Notes under the pieces: generated by a model | The model's input: the letters and a program-made list of their open reading frames with translations, nothing else | Told to the model about the DNA's origin: nothing | The model's database searches: none | Made by a program: the position numbers and the translations under genes | Shown here: in pieces, positions 42,193-52,047 of the stretch | Numbering within the stretch: position 1 is the first letter of the stretch | Layout of the letters: every line of letters starts with the position of its first letter | Assembly: GCA_025934775.1 (NCBI GenBank) | Contig: JAICWO010000004.1 | Span: 1-64,000 of the forward strand | Reading direction: 5' to 3' | Length of the DNA: 64,000 nucleotides | Source of the DNA: Gemmatimonadaceae bacterium | GTDB lineage: Bacteria > Gemmatimonadota > Gemmatimonadetes > Gemmatimonadales > Gemmatimonadaceae

Positions 42193-42900
42193 TTAGGGCT
42201 GCTGCGATGATCCCGCGATGTGCTTGGCCCGATCGCGACGGCCGCCGCCGAGCGCCTCGAACGGATCGAGCGGCTCGCCGTTCCAGTACTTGCCGTCGGC
42301 GGGCCAGCGCATCACCTGAAAATGCAGATGCGGCGTGTCCTTCGGCGCGTTGCCCGTGGTACCCACGTAGCCGAGCGTGTCGCCTTTCTGGATCGCGCGG
42401 CCCGGCGACATCGCGTCGTTGTAGTGATCCATGTGCGCGTAGTAATACACCAGGCGGTGATTCGGATCGATCGTGTACATCGTGATGCCGCCCAGCGTGT
42501 TGCTCGACATCCGGAGGACGGTGCCGTCGTCGGCCGAGAGGATCGGCGTGCCGCGCGGCGCGAGAATGTCGATCGCGTGATGCGTGCGTTCGCCGCCGTC
42601 GCGGTCGTCGTCGAACGTATCCGCGACCTTCGACATGTCGGCGCCGGCGACCGGCACCACGAGCCTGCGATAATCCAGGTATTCCAGATCGCTCATCGAC
42701 GCCGTGTTGGCGTTGGGAGCCGGCGCTGCGGATTTCGCCGCGGCCGGCTCACCCGCGAGCACCGGCCTCGGCACGGGCGCCATCCCCGCCGATTCCGCCG
42801 TGGGGTAGTAGAGCACCGGCCGCGTGCACGCCGCCGCGGTGCAGGCGAGAACGATCGTCGGAACGAGCGTCAGTCGGTTCGCGGGTCGCATCGATCGCAT
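42193..42900 (-). CDS. M23-family (LytM-type) metallopeptidase, probable lipoprotein
   Basis: The 235-residue protein has a signal with a lipobox-like TAAAC. A linker rich in Ala and Pro follows, then an M23 core: RTHHAIDILAPRGTPILSA (His and Asp zinc ligands) and HLHFQVMRW (HxH). It would cut peptidoglycan cross-links or bind peptidoglycan. The order along the strand is kinase (44343-42940), then this gene, then yhbY. The kinase-to-M23 gap is 39 bp, so all three may share a transcript. Confidence 0.9.
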   Translation of the reverse strand: MRSMRPANRLTLVPTIVLACTAAACTRPVLYYPTAESAGMAPVPRPVLAGEPAAAKSAAPAPNANTASMSDLEYLDYRRLVVPVAGADMSKVADTFDDDRDGGERTHHAIDILAPRGTPILSADDGTVLRMSSNTLGGITMYTIDPNHRLVYYYAHMDHYNDAMSPGRAIQKGDTLGYVGTTGNAPKDTPHLHFQVMRWPADGKYWNGEPLDPFEALGGGRRDRAKHIAGSSQQP

Positions 42901-42939
42901 GACGACTGGCGCACCACCGGGTTACGACCGCCGACGGCG

Positions 42940-44343
42940 CTAGTACGCCTTCACCGCGTCGACGATCGCATTCGAGATATCGTCCTGCACCTTGAAGACG
43001 TCCGTCACGGCGCGCTCGTACATGTCCGACCAGACGGTGAATCCGTCGGCGGTGTTGACGAGGCGCGCGGTAACGCGCACGCGATCCTTGTCGCGCTGCA
43101 CGGTGCCCTCGAGCACCATGTTGACCTTGAGCCGCTTCCCAAGGTCGATCGGGCTCGTCTGCGTCGAATCCACGGCGTTGCGGAGCGAGGCGACACGAAC
43201 GCCGGGCACCCGGCTCAACGCATTCGTGAGCTCCGCCGTCATGCCATCGGCGAACGATGCGTCCTGCGCGTTGCCGTCGATATTGACGAGCGGCAGCACC
43301 GCGATCGACTTCGCCGCGGCCGCGGTCACGACGGGTGCGGCAGGAGCCGCGCCGTGTCGGTTCGTGAGCCACGCGCCGCCCGCCGCAACGGACGCGAGAA
43401 TCCCCGCGCCAGCCAACGCCCACAGCACTCGCCGCGGACGCGGCCGCTCGACGTGCGACGCGGATGCGAACGTGCCGCTCACGATCGCGGGATCCTCCAA
43501 CGCGCGCACGACTTCCGTCGCGTTGCGTGGCCGCTTCGCGGGATCCTTCTCGAGCAGCCGCATGATGAGCGCCGAGAGCGCAGCGGGAACGTCGTACCGC
43601 CGGCTGCGGATCGGCGGCGGCGGCTCGGTGAGCTGCGCCGCGAGAAGCTGCTGCGGTGCGCGACCGTGGAACGGCGGCGTGCCGACGAGCATCTCGTAGC
43701 CAACGATTCCGAGCGCGTAGAGATCGGCGCGATGGTCGGTCGCGGGATCACCCGCCGCCTGCTCCGGCGCCATGTACGCCGGCGTTCCGATCGAGGTGCC
43801 GATACTCGTGATCGTGCCGGTGCGCGGGCCGGAATGCAGCCGCCCTTCGCGCGACGCCGAGAGCGCCTTCGCCACGCCAAAGTCCGTGACCGTGGCCGCG
43901 CCAGCCGGCAGCAGGATGTTGTCCGGCTTGATGTCGCGATGGATGATGCCGCGGCCATGCGCGTACGCAAGCGCGCGCGCCACATCCTTCATGATGTTCA
44001 CCGCCTCACGCGCCGAGAGCGGGCCGCGCCCGAGCCGCACGCGCAGCGACTCGCCTTCGACGAACGGCATGATGAAGAACGGCAGACCGTCGGTCTCGCC
44101 CGCGCTGAGCACAGGCACGACGTGCGGATGTTGCAGCGCCGCGGAGAGCATGATCTCGCGCTTGAACCGGTCGACCGAGACGGTGGCCGCGAGCTCGTAC
44201 GGGAGGACCTTCACCACGACGGTGCGACCAAGTCCGTTGTCGCGCGCGACGAACACCGACGACATGCCGCCGCCACCGAGCTCTCGCTCGAGAGTGTAGT
44301 CAGCGCCCAGCGTGCGCTGCAGCTCGTCGCGTAAGACAGTCAC
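42940..44343 (-). CDS. Membrane Ser/Thr kinase with a C-terminal FlgO/TolB-like domain
   Basis: The 467-residue protein has its kinase domain at about residues 16-280: GGGGMSSVFVARD, VVVKVL, HRDIKPDNILLP, DFGVAKAL and GTPAYMAPEQAAG. One membrane helix (about 304-325) follows. An extracytoplasmic domain (about 345-467) starts SIAVLPLVNIDG and continues with FADGMTAELTNAL and VWSDMYERAVTDVF, which matches the FlgO/adenylate-cyclase-associated domain of many gemmatimonad kinases. Relatives usually continue with TPR repeats; this one stops after VDAVKAY, so it is shortened. The G-loop differs from GxGxxG with an extra Gly. Confidence 0.9.
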   Translation of the reverse strand: MTVLRDELQRTLGADYTLERELGGGGMSSVFVARDNGLGRTVVVKVLPYELAATVSVDRFKREIMLSAALQHPHVVPVLSAGETDGLPFFIMPFVEGESLRVRLGRGPLSAREAVNIMKDVARALAYAHGRGIIHRDIKPDNILLPAGAATVTDFGVAKALSASREGRLHSGPRTGTITSIGTSIGTPAYMAPEQAAGDPATDHRADLYALGIVGYEMLVGTPPFHGRAPQQLLAAQLTEPPPPIRSRRYDVPAALSALIMRLLEKDPAKRPRNATEVVRALEDPAIVSGTFASASHVERPRPRRVLWALAGAGILASVAAGGAWLTNRHGAAPAAPVVTAAAAKSIAVLPLVNIDGNAQDASFADGMTAELTNALSRVPGVRVASLRNAVDSTQTSPIDLGKRLKVNMVLEGTVQRDKDRVRVTARLVNTADGFTVWSDMYERAVTDVFKVQDDISNAIVDAVKAY

Positions 44344-44503
44344 ATGGATGCGGTGAAGCGGCGGGACAAACCAACTTACGTCCCGCTCACCACTTGAGAC
44401 AGCGCGACGGGCGAAAAGGATCGCGTCGGGCGTGCATTCTTACCGAATCTGGACCGGCGGGTTCCCGTCACCCCGCCCGTAAATCCCGCACCTCGCAGCC
44501 CGC

Positions 44504-44532
44504 TTCGCACCCCAAGCGATCCCGATTATATT
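44504..44532 (+). promoter_or_regulatory. Promoter of the small membrane protein gene
   Basis: TTCGCA (44504-44509) is followed after 17 bp by TATATT (44527-44532); the start would be near 44539, about 31 nt before the ATG, with GAGG as a ribosome-binding site. Confidence 0.5.
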
Positions 44533-44569
44533 CCCTGCTCACGCGAAAGACCGCCTCTCGAGGACGCTG

Positions 44570-44779
44570 ATGGCCGAACACGTCGATCGTTACATCCCCG
44601 CCAATACGAACTCCGGGTGGGGTATCGCCTCGCTGATCATCGCGCTCGTGATTCTGTGTATCGTCACGGCGACGTACATCCACAAAGAGAACTACAAGCA
44701 CCCGACCGACCCGACCTGGCACGGCGTCGGGTCTGGCGATGACGCACAGGCGCCGATTCACACGGCCGAACATCCCTGA
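44570..44779 (+). CDS. Small single-pass membrane protein, conserved-looking but unrecognised
   Basis: The 69-residue protein has one hydrophobic helix (IASLIIALVILCIVTATYI, about residues 19-37) between a short hydrophilic N-terminus and a His/Asp-rich C-terminal tail. I do not recognise it. Its own promoter-like boxes and a perfect intrinsic terminator directly after it suggest a strongly expressed single-gene unit. Coding reality is supported by GAGG before the ATG and by the expression signals, not by homology. Confidence 0.7.
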   Translation: MAEHVDRYIPANTNSGWGIASLIIALVILCIVTATYIHKENYKHPTDPTWHGVGSGDDAQAPIHTAEHP

Positions 44780-44801
44780 GCGCATTCAGTCGAGACGATA
44801 T

Positions 44802-44830
44802 GGCGGGACCGCTTGGTCCCGCCTTTTTTT
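44802..44830 (+). terminator. Strong intrinsic terminator
   Basis: GGCGGGACC (44802-44810) and GGTCCCGCC (44815-44823) form a 9-bp stem with loop GCTT, followed by T7 (44824-44830). It ends the transcript of the small membrane protein. It lies before the GTG of the FAD subunit, ruling out an upstream start at 44813. Confidence 0.95.
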
Positions 44831-44836
44831 ATTGCC

Positions 44837-45811
44837 GTGAGCCATCCCTTTCTCTACCGCCGCGCTACGTCGTCCGACGAGGCCGCGCAGCTCCTCGGCG
44901 AGCCGGGCGCCGTGGCGCTCGGCGGCGGCACCGATCTCCTCACCGCGATCGCGGAAGAGATCACGCTGCCCGACAGGCTCGTGGATCTCCGGACGATTCC
45001 GGGACTCGATCAGATCGAAGTTCTTGGCGACGAAACCGTGCGCGTCGGCGCGGCGGCGACGATCGCGACACTTGGCTCGCACCCGTCGATCCGCGAGCGA
45101 TACGCCGTGCTCGCGCAAGCATGCGACGTGGTCGGAACGCCGGCGCTCCGCAACATGGGCACGATCGGCGGAAATCTCTGTCAACGGCCGCGCTGCTGGT
45201 ATTTTCGGCGCGCGATTCCGTGTCTCAAGAACGGCGGTCCATCGTGCCCCGCGGTGCACGGCGAGAATCGGTATCTCGCGATCCTGAACGGCGGTCCCTG
45301 CCATGTCGTGCACCCGTCGGATCCCGCGGTTGCGCTCGTGGCGCTCGGCGCGCGCATCGAGATCGCCGCGGTCGGCGGAACGCGCGAGGTGCCGATCGCG
45401 GACTTCTTCGTGCTGCCGTCGGAGTGCATCGATCGCGAGACCGTGCTGCACCCCGGCGAGTTCGTCTCGGCCATCCTCCTGCCGCCGGAGACGGCCGGCG
45501 GCGTGCAGCACTATCACAAGCTGATGCAGCGCGAGGCATGGGACTTCGCCCTCGCGAGCGTGGCCGCCTGCCGCGACGCGAATGGAGACGTCTCGCTGGT
45601 GCTCGGCGGCGTGGCGCCGCGGCCCTGGCGCGTGAGCTCCTCGGTGGAAGAAGACGTCGCCTCGGGCGCGGCGGGCGCCGGCCTGGACGACGAGAGCATT
45701 GCCGCCCTGGCCGAACGGGCGTTGTACGACGCCGTGCCGCTCTCGAAAAACGGCTACAAGGTGGAGCTGGCGGCGGCGCTGCTCCGGCAAGCCATTCGCG
45801 CACTGGTATAA
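44837..45811 (+). CDS. FAD / [4Fe-4S] subunit of the molybdenum aldehyde/xanthine oxidoreductase
   Basis: The protein has 324 residues from the GTG at 44837, which follows the terminator. It has the CO-dehydrogenase-flavoprotein-type FAD motif ALGGGTDLLTAI and the segment NMGTIGGNLCQRPRCWYFRR. A run of cysteines continues with PCLKNGGPSCPAV and GGPCHVVHPSDP. This extra Cys set matches the PaoB/YagS type of FAD subunit, which binds a [4Fe-4S] cluster in addition to FAD. It completes the enzyme encoded at 39120-41865 but is separated from those genes by four others. Confidence 0.9.
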   Translation: MSHPFLYRRATSSDEAAQLLGEPGAVALGGGTDLLTAIAEEITLPDRLVDLRTIPGLDQIEVLGDETVRVGAAATIATLGSHPSIRERYAVLAQACDVVGTPALRNMGTIGGNLCQRPRCWYFRRAIPCLKNGGPSCPAVHGENRYLAILNGGPCHVVHPSDPAVALVALGARIEIAAVGGTREVPIADFFVLPSECIDRETVLHPGEFVSAILLPPETAGGVQHYHKLMQREAWDFALASVAACRDANGDVSLVLGGVAPRPWRVSSSVEEDVASGAAGAGLDDESIAALAERALYDAVPLSKNGYKVELAAALLRQAIRALV

Positions 45812-45818
45812 TAAAACA

Positions 45819-45851
45819 CGAAAGCCCGGCGGCCGTGCCGCCGGGCTTTCG
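45819..45851. terminator. Bidirectional terminator between the FAD subunit and the Ig-like lipoprotein
   Basis: A 15-bp perfect stem (45819-45833 with 45837-45851, loop CGT) begins CGAAAGCCCGG. A-rich sequence on its left side gives a U-run for leftward transcription. Confidence 0.85.
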
Positions 45852-45859
45852 TCGCCGGA

Positions 45860-47284
45860 TCACTTCGACAGCGACAGATTGATCGGGCCGGCGTTGAGCC
45901 AGACGTAGTCGATCTTGCCGTTGTTGTTTTCGAGCTGCGCGTACCGGAAGCGCAGGATCACGCTGCTCTGGTGCGCCGCGACCGCGGCCTGCAGGATCTT
46001 GGTCACGTCCACCTGAATGGTGCCGAAGTTCGCCGACGCGACGGCGACGGCGTCACTTGGCACCGTCCCCTCGTCGAGCGTGAAGCCGCTCGCGCTCTCC
46101 ACGTAGAGCGTGCCGAGCGTCCAGGGCGAGTTGAAGGACTGCGAGACGTCCTGGCCGACGGTGAGCGACGCCTGCTGCACCGTGCTCCCCTGCGCGATAC
46201 TCGAGAGGTCGTAGCTGACGAGTCCCTCCAGCTCCTTGTCGCCGGTCTCTTCGTGATCGCCCGCGACGGTGATGTCGCTCAGCGTGTCGATGCCGCCCGT
46301 CTGCAGTCGCTTGAGCGACAGGCGGACCGCCGGATTCACCGTCGCCGTCGAGGTCGTCCCCGCCTTCGTGACGATGGTCGCGGTGCCGCGAACGCCGCTG
46401 ATCGTGGCGGTCACGGTGGTCGCACCAGCGGACTTCGCCGTCACGACGCCACCGCTCGAGACCGTGGCAATCGTCGAGTCGCCGGTCGTCCAGGTGGCGG
46501 CCGGCGCGCCGGCGAAGACTCTGCCGTCCGAGCCGTAGGGCGTCGCCGTGAACGTCGCGGTGCCGCCTACGACAATCGATGCCGTGTCAGGCGAAACGTC
46601 CACGCGCTGTAGCGTGACCACCGGCGCGTTCACTGTAATCGCCGCCTGACCCGTGATGCCCTTGATGGTGCCGGAGATCGTCGCGGTTCCCGCTCTTTTC
46701 GCGGTCACGAATCCGCTGCTCGACACCGTGGCGATCGTCGAGTCGCTCGTCGTCCACGTGGGTGCGGCCGGATTGGTCATGAGCGCGTTGAACTGAGAGT
46801 ACGATGTCGCGCGCAGCGTGACGGTGTCGTTGACGGTGAGCGTCGCCGAGCCTGGAACGATGACGACGCGCGTGAGCACGGGCGCCGGGAGCGCGACGGT
46901 GACGGTGTCCAACCCGAACACGTCGTCAATCTCCGCTCTGACGACCGTTGTCCCCACGCCGATCGCCTTCACGACGCCGCTCTGCGACACGTCGACTATG
47001 CTCAGGTTGTCGGACGACCAGACTGGCGCGATCGCTCCCGTCATCGCGTTGCCGCTCGAGTCGTAAGCGACGGCTTTCAGCGTGATCGTGCTGTCGAGCA
47101 TGAGCCCGACCGGGCTCGGGCTGACGACGACTTTGGCCGGCCCTTTGTGCGTATTGGGATCCACCGTCGCGTCATTGGTGGTGCATGCGGCCGCGGCGAG
47201 TGCGGTGGCGAGACCGATGAGCAGGGTGGACGCTGGACGCACGAGCGCCCGGCGAGCGGGATAGGGAGAAGAAAACGGCGTCAT
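45860..47284 (-). CDS. Surface lipoprotein with BIG2-type immunoglobulin-like repeats
   Basis: The 474-residue protein has a lipoprotein signal (lipobox AAAAC). At least three bacterial Ig-like (BIG2) repeats follow, each with the core [20 protein letters not shown] or a close variant, at about residues 50-130, 135-215 and 220-305. A C-terminal domain of about 150 residues follows ([19 protein letters not shown]) and is not recognised. Such proteins sit on the outer surface and often bind carbohydrate or other cells. It is divergent from sufB; the 250 bp between hold a candidate sufB promoter at 47415. Confidence 0.87.
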   Translation of the reverse strand: MTPFSSPYPARRALVRPASTLLIGLATALAAAACTTNDATVDPNTHKGPAKVVVSPSPVGLMLDSTITLKAVAYDSSGNAMTGAIAPVWSSDNLSIVDVSQSGVVKAIGVGTTVVRAEIDDVFGLDTVTVALPAPVLTRVVIVPGSATLTVNDTVTLRATSYSQFNALMTNPAAPTWTTSDSTIATVSSSGFVTAKRAGTATISGTIKGITGQAAITVNAPVVTLQRVDVSPDTASIVVGGTATFTATPYGSDGRVFAGAPAATWTTGDSTIATVSSGGVVTAKSAGATTVTATISGVRGTATIVTKAGTTSTATVNPAVRLSLKRLQTGGIDTLSDITVAGDHEETGDKELEGLVSYDLSSIAQGSTVQQASLTVGQDVSQSFNSPWTLGTLYVESASGFTLDEGTVPSDAVAVASANFGTIQVDVTKILQAAVAAHQSSVILRFRYAQLENNNGKIDYVWLNAGPINLSLSK

Positions 47285-47414
47285 TTTCCTTCCATTGAGT
47301 GTGAGACGGGGAGGCGATCGTATGTTCGCCCATAGAGTACGATGGAGTGGGAAACTAAACGCATGTATCAGCCCCGTTGCACCCCCGCGCGATCGCGAGC
47401 ACTCCGTCCGCGTT

Positions 47415-47443
47415 TTGCATGGTTCTCGAAACCCGACTATTTT
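47415..47443 (+). promoter_or_regulatory. Candidate promoter for the suf operon
   Basis: TTGCAT (47415-47420) and TATTTT (47438-47443) are 17 bp apart, about 92 nt before the sufB ATG. Match is only fair. No SufR or IscR gene is seen nearby, so control cannot be told. Confidence 0.35.
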
Positions 47444-47534
47444 TATCTGGTTGGTGCTGTCTTCGCGAAAATCGGCGCGGCACAGGCCTCCGGGCGGGCG
47501 ATCGATCCCGCAACCGAGTCACAGAAAACGAGTT

Positions 47535-48968
47535 ATGAGCAGCTCCATTGAATCGCTGATCAGCCGCGAGTACCAGCACGGCTTCGTGACGGAGATCGAA
47601 GCCGACACGCTGCCGCCCGGCTTGAGCGAAGAAATCGTCCGAGCGATCTCAGGCAAGAAGAACGAGCCGCCGTTCATGCTCGAGTGGCGGCTGAAGGCGT
47701 ATCGCCGCTGGCTTTCCATGAAGGAGCCGCATTGGCCGAACGTGACCTACGGTCCGATCGACTATCAGGCGGTGAGCTACTACTCGGCGCCCAAGACGAA
47801 GAAGCCGCTGGGCAGCATCGACGAGGTCGATCCGGAGCTGCTCGCGACGTACGCGAAGCTGGGCATTCCGCTCAACGAGCAGAAAATGCTCGCCGGCGTC
47901 GCGGTCGACGCGATCTTCGACTCCGTGTCCGTGGGCACGACGATGCGCGAAGAGCTGTCGAAGCACGGCATCATCTTCTGCTCGCTTGGCGAAGCGATTC
48001 GCGAGTATCCGGCGTTGGTCGAGAAGTATCTCGGCTCCGTGGTGCCGTACAGCGACAACTTCTTTGCTGCGCTGAACAGCGCGGTGTTCTCCGACGGCTC
48101 GTTCGTGTACGTGCCGAAGGGCGTGCGCTGCCCGATCGAGCTCTCGACGTATTTCCGCATCAACTCGGCGGATACGGGACAGTTCGAGCGAACGCTCATC
48201 ATCGCGGACGAGGGGGCGTACGTCAGCTACCTCGAGGGGTGCACGGCGCCGAAGCGGAGCACGAACCAGCTGCACGCAGCAGTCGTCGAGCTCGTCGCGC
48301 TCAAGGGCGCGACGGTCAAGTACTCGACCGTGCAGAACTGGTACGCCGGCGACAAAGAGGGCCGGGGCGGCATTTATAATTTCGTGACGAAGCGGGGCAA
48401 GGCCGCCGAGAACGCGAAGATCTCGTGGACGCAGGTGGAGACCGGCAGCGCGATCACGTGGAAGTATCCGAGCGTGATCCTGCTGGGCGACAACTCGGTG
48501 GGCGAGTTCTACAGCGTGGCGGTGGTGAACAACCACCAGCAGGCCGACACGGGCACGAAGATGATCCACATCGGCCGCAACACGAAGTCGACGATCGTCT
48601 CGAAGGGCATCTCGGCCGGCCAGGGGAACAACTCGTACCGGGGCCGCGTGCAGGTGCTTCCGAAAGCGACCGGCGCGCGCAACTACACGCAGTGCGATTC
48701 GATGCTCGTCGGCAACCGCTGCGGCGCGCACACGTTCCCGTACATCGAAGTCGGAAACAACAGCGCGATCGTGGAGCACGAGGCGAGCACGTCGAAGATC
48801 GGCGAAGATCAGATCTTCTACCTCAAGCAGCGCGGGCTGAGCGCCGAGCAGGCCGTGTCGATGATCGTGAGCGGATTCTGCAAGGAAGTGTTCAAGGAGC
48901 TGCCGATGGAGTTCGCGCTGGAAGCCCAGGCGCTGCTCGGCATCACGCTGGAAGGGAGCGTGGGGTGA
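47535..48968 (+). CDS. sufB: Fe-S cluster scaffold SufB
   Basis: The 477-residue protein is a standard-length SufB. It has the N-terminal [19 protein letters not shown] and the central [20 protein letters not shown]. The C-terminal beta-helix carries [20 protein letters not shown], with the conserved Cys, and [14 protein letters not shown]. SufB with SufC and SufD forms the SufBC2D complex that builds [4Fe-4S] clusters. I chose the ATG at 47535; in-frame upstream codons from 47295 show no SufB similarity. Its stop is 5 bp before a 100-bp palindrome that separates it from sufC. Confidence 0.97.
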   Translation: MSSSIESLISREYQHGFVTEIEADTLPPGLSEEIVRAISGKKNEPPFMLEWRLKAYRRWLSMKEPHWPNVTYGPIDYQAVSYYSAPKTKKPLGSIDEVDPELLATYAKLGIPLNEQKMLAGVAVDAIFDSVSVGTTMREELSKHGIIFCSLGEAIREYPALVEKYLGSVVPYSDNFFAALNSAVFSDGSFVYVPKGVRCPIELSTYFRINSADTGQFERTLIIADEGAYVSYLEGCTAPKRSTNQLHAAVVELVALKGATVKYSTVQNWYAGDKEGRGGIYNFVTKRGKAAENAKISWTQVETGSAITWKYPSVILLGDNSVGEFYSVAVVNNHQQADTGTKMIHIGRNTKSTIVSKGISAGQGNNSYRGRVQVLPKATGARNYTQCDSMLVGNRCGAHTFPYIEVGNNSAIVEHEASTSKIGEDQIFYLKQRGLSAEQAVSMIVSGFCKEVFKELPMEFALEAQALLGITLEGSVG

Positions 48969-48973
48969 CGACC

Positions 48974-49073
48974 GTCATCCCGAGCGACCGAGCGCAGCGA
49001 GGGAGTCGGGGGATCCGGGCTCGCGGCGCACCGCGCCCGGATCCCTCGACTCGCTTTGCTCGCTCGGAATGAC
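48974..49073. repeat. 100-bp palindromic element inside the suf operon
   Basis: Arms about 45 nt long face each other around a 12-nt loop. The outer ends are GTCATCCCGAGCG on the left and CGCTCGGAATGAC on the right; the inner ends share GGATCCGGGC. It ends 11 bp before the sufC ATG. The family is the one seen at 11453-11580 and 51194-51231. Confidence 0.9.
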
Positions 49074-49084
49074 AATTTGAGAAC

Positions 49085-49854
<770 letters not shown>

Positions 49855-49858
<4 letters not shown>

Positions 49859-51180
49859 GCACGTCCGTCGTCGTGGGAAGCCCGGTCGAATCGTACGTCG
49901 CGCCGTTCGACGAGCTGGTCGGCGACGCGTCGGCGCCGGCGTGGGTGCAGTCGATGCGCCGCGCGGCCTTCGACCGCTTCACCGCGCTCGGCTTCCCGAC
50001 CACCAAGAACGAAGACTGGCACTTCACGAGCGTCGCGCCGATCGCCGACTCGGAGTTCGTGCTCCTCGCGGCGAAGACCGGAGACATCAAGCGCGACGAG
50101 CTCGCGGCGTTCTCATTCGCCACCGGCCAGACCGCCGCGTGGTACACGATGGTGTTCGTCAACGGCCGTTTCGCGCCCGAGCTCTCCGACTGCGCGAAGC
50201 TGCCCAACGGCGTCAAGCTCTGGGATCTCGCGTCGGCGTGGACCAAGGCGCCCGACGTCGTCGACCGCATCGGGAAGATCACGAGCTACGACCTCAACGC
50301 CTTCACCGCGCTCAACACGGCGTTCATGCACGACGGCGCCGTGGTGCAGATCGCGAAGGAGACCGAGGTCGATCGGCCGATTCATCTGCTCTTCATCACC
50401 GACGCCAACGCCGCAAAGGGCGTGATGCACCCGCGCAACCTGATCGTGCTCGGGCGGCACGCCAAGGCGACGGTGATCGAGAGCTACGTCTCGACGAGCG
50501 AGGCGGTGTACTTCACGAACGCGGTCACCGAGGTCTCGGTCGCCGAGGGCGCGACGCTGCGGCACTACAAGATGCAGCGCGAGGCCGCGCGCTCGTTTCA
50601 CGTCGGCACGATCGAGGCGAGCCAGGCGAAGGACAGCCACTACGTCTCGTTCTCACTCGCCACCGGCGCGGCGCTGTCGCGCACGAACGTGTACACCACG
50701 CTCGGCGGCGAAGGCGCCGGCGCCACGTTGAACGGCTTGTACATGCTCGGCGACGATCAGCACTGCGATCATCAGACGCAGATCGTGCACGCGCAGCCCA
50801 ACTGCTTCAGCCGCGAGTTGTACAAGGGCGTGCTCGACGGCCGCTCGCACGGCGTCTTCAACGGCAAGGTGTACGTCCACCCGATCGCGCAGAAGACGGA
50901 CGGCAAGCAGACCAACAACACGCTGCTGCTCTCCGACACGGCGCAGATCGACACGAAGCCGCAGCTCGAGATCTTCGCCGACGACGTGAAGTGCACCCAC
51001 GGCGCGACGGTCGGGCAGATCGATCGCACGGCGCTCTTCTATCTGGAGAGCCGGGGTATCTCGCGGCCGCTGGCGCGGCGGCTCCTCACGTACGCGTTCG
51101 CCGCCGACGTGCTCGAGACGCTCGAGGTGGACGAGATTCGCCAGAGCCTCGAGACGGCCACGCTCGAGCGGTTCGTGTGA
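49855..51180 (+). CDS. sufD: Fe-S assembly protein SufD
   Basis: The 441-residue protein matches SufD: an N-terminal variable part, [13 protein letters not shown], then the beta-helix with [20 protein letters not shown] and [20 protein letters not shown], and a C-terminal [20 protein letters not shown]. It pairs with SufB in the SufBC2D scaffold. GTG at 49855 overlaps sufC (GTGA). A half-palindrome follows before sufU. Confidence 0.95.
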
Positions 51181-51193
51181 TGCCCACCGCGCT

Positions 51194-51231
51194 GTCATTC
51201 CTCGACTCGTTCCGTTCGCTCGGAATGGCGT
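51194..51231. repeat. Short relative of the suf palindrome before sufU
   Basis: GTCATTCCTCGACTCG leads to CGTTCGCTCGGAATGGC, the right-hand part of the element at 48974-49073 with its outer ends joined. GGAA at 51222-51225 lies 7 nt before the sufU ATG and may serve as its ribosome-binding site. Confidence 0.7.
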
Positions 51232-51232
51232 C

Positions 51233-51715
51233 ATGAGCTCGGAAGCGCTGTATCAGGAGCTCATCCTCGAGCACAACCGGAAGCCGCGCAACTTCCGAGA
51301 GATCGAGAACGCGGATCGCACGATCGAGGGTCGAAATCCGCTCTGCGGCGACCAGCTCACCCTCTGGGTGAAGATGGACGGCGATCGCATCGCCGACGCC
51401 GCGTTCAAAGGACAGGGATGCGCGATCTCGAAAGCGTCCGCATCCCTGATGACGACCGCGGTGAAGGGAAAAACGCGCGCAGAAGCCGAGGCGCTGTTCG
51501 ATCGCTTTCACAAGCTCGTCATGGGGCAGCTGCCCGAGAGCGAGCAGGCGTCGCTCGGATCGCTGCGCGCGCTCGGCGGCGTGTCCAAGTTTCCGCTGCG
51601 CGTGAAGTGCGCGAGCCTAGCGTGGCACGCGCTGCACTCGGCGCTGGAGAATGACGAGCGCGAAGTCTCCACGGAGCGCGAGGGCCCCGAGCCACCGCCG
51701 TTGGAGGGCGCGTGA
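51233..51715 (+). CDS. sufU: Fe-S scaffold / sulfur-transfer protein SufU
   Basis: The 160-residue protein has the SufU pattern: LYQELILEHNRKPRNF, then Cys-containing NPLCGDQLTLW, FKGQGCAISKASASLM and VKCASLAWHALHSAL. In Gram-positive-type systems SufU is the zinc-dependent sulfur acceptor for SufS. A charged, Pro/Glu-rich tail of about 20 residues is unusual. Its stop overlaps the Rieske gene start by four bases. Confidence 0.95.
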   Translation: MSSEALYQELILEHNRKPRNFREIENADRTIEGRNPLCGDQLTLWVKMDGDRIADAAFKGQGCAISKASASLMTTAVKGKTRAEAEALFDRFHKLVMGQLPESEQASLGSLRALGGVSKFPLRVKCASLAWHALHSALENDEREVSTEREGPEPPPLEGA

Positions 51716-52047
51716 GCGAGTTCGAGCATCTCGCGGACGTCGCCGATCTTCCGGACGGCGCGCTCCTTGGCGTCACGCGCGCCGACGGGACGGAGATCTG
51801 CCTGTTCAACTTTCGCGGCACCATCGGCGCCGTGGGCAACATCTGCACGCACGCAGAGTTTTACATGTCGGATGGCACGCTGCGGAACGACGGCACCGTG
51901 GAGTGCGCGTGGCATGGCGCGCGATTCGATTGTCAGAGCGGACGCGCTTGCCGTGGGCCGGCGGAAGATCCGCTTCCGGTGTACCAGGTGCGCATCGAGG
52001 GTACGCGCGTGCTCGTCGGACCGCCGGCCGAGGTGAAAGCCGCATGA
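51712..52047 (+). CDS. Rieske-type [2Fe-2S] ferredoxin within the suf operon
   Basis: The 111-residue protein has the Rieske motif pair GNICTHAEFYMSD (CxH) and ECAWHGARFD (CxxH, here CAWH). It resembles the ferredoxin components of dioxygenases. Rieske genes inside suf operons are common in actinobacteria and related groups; the protein could donate electrons for cluster assembly or be a direct client. GTG 51712 overlaps the sufU stop. Confidence 0.93.
   Translation: MSEFEHLADVADLPDGALLGVTRADGTEICLFNFRGTIGAVGNICTHAEFYMSDGTLRNDGTVECAWHGARFDCQSGRACRGPAEDPLPVYQVRIEGTRVLVGPPAEVKAA

Noticed and set aside
42220-44334. Very long open frame opposite the kinase at 42940-44343
   Set aside because: High-GC antisense frames lack stops by chance; no domain, no ribosome-binding site, and the opposite strand has a full kinase.
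47295-47534. N-terminal extension of SufB
   Set aside because: No SufB similarity, and a candidate promoter lies inside it.
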